64,000 nt of DNA from Prescottella equi (GTDB lineage: Bacteria; Actinomycetota; Actinomycetes; Mycobacteriales; Mycobacteriaceae): assembly GCF_020171745.1 (NCBI RefSeq), contig NZ_JAIVAH010000003.1:41970-105969 (forward strand), read 5' to 3'. Below the pieces are notes generated by a model. It was not told the DNA's origin, did no database searches, and saw nothing but the letters and a program-made list of their open reading frames with translations. Positions within the stretch are counted from its first letter, which is position 1. Each line of letters opens with the position of its first letter. A program made the position numbers and the translations under genes. Below are positions 63,977 to 64,000 of the stretch, piece after piece.

Positions 63977-64000
63977 GGCCCGTGCGTGTCTGCACGGGCC
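63977..64000 (+). terminator. Terminator after peptide pair 3
   Basis: GGCCCGTGC (63977-63985) pairs perfectly with 63992-64000 across a six-base loop. The window ends on the last stem base, so the stem may be longer. Confidence 0.7.

Overview
The window is a high-GC actinobacterial chromosome segment. The gene order fits the Corynebacteriales, and a rhodococcal or other Nocardiaceae genome is the best guess. Evidence for this: an antigen-85-type mycoloyltransferase (62385-63425), a WS/DGAT acyltransferase, a KstD-like steroid dehydrogenase with a KstR-type box, a lipid-droplet protein gene beside xseAB and ispH, and frequent GTG starts with ATGA/GTGA overlaps. As I recall the M. tuberculosis map, the stretch from about 36 kb to 59 kb keeps the order ychF/DUF6542/ispH/xseAB/DUF4245/glpX/fum/phoH2/glyA/coaA/uppS/hemolysin III. 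Accessory genes are inserted into it. No tRNA, rRNA, CRISPR array, prophage or insertion sequence was seen.

Layout. 0-7.3 kb: single enzymes (ICMT-like methyltransferase, Mug, VOC protein, SDR, SRPBCC protein, RtcB, AhpD-like, ABM-like and FBP proteins) and one 29-codon hydrophobic peptide gene at 3631. 7.5-11.4 kb: a sulfonate operon ssuA-ssuC-ssuB-ssuD on the minus strand. It is preceded by a leaderless 28-codon ORF ending in a cysteine cluster, probably a cysteine-responsive attenuator. 11.5-23.3 kb: secreted proteins and lipoproteins, including two exported proteins with GSL-type repeats, an HNH/Excalibur lipoprotein, a GH43-like protein, and an AurF-like diiron oxygenase with a ferredoxin/FprB-type reductase. 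23.3-31 kb: ychF, a dispanin-like protein, a methyltransferase, and an MFS exporter with its MarR regulator and a twin palindromic operator. 31-45 kb: sbcCD and the conserved housekeeping block. 45-59 kb: LEH-like and CMD-like proteins, kstD, phoH2, glyA, coaA, a TetR-controlled flavin monooxygenase broken by an amber codon, uppS and trhA.

The most unusual region is 59.4-64.0 kb. Downstream of the WS/DGAT gene lie six small genes encoding 37-63 residue, signal-less, Gly/Ser-rich amphipathic peptides. They are arranged as three consecutive pairs. The first two pairs each have a 101-nt intergenic gap and a strong terminator. An exported antigen-85-type mycoloyltransferase gene sits between pairs two and three. 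The paired organisation, size, missing signal peptide and linked mycoloyltransferase resemble the PorA/PorH O-mycoloylated pore peptides of Corynebacterium. I propose, by inference only, that this is a multi-copy mycomembrane peptide system with its own mycoloyltransferase.
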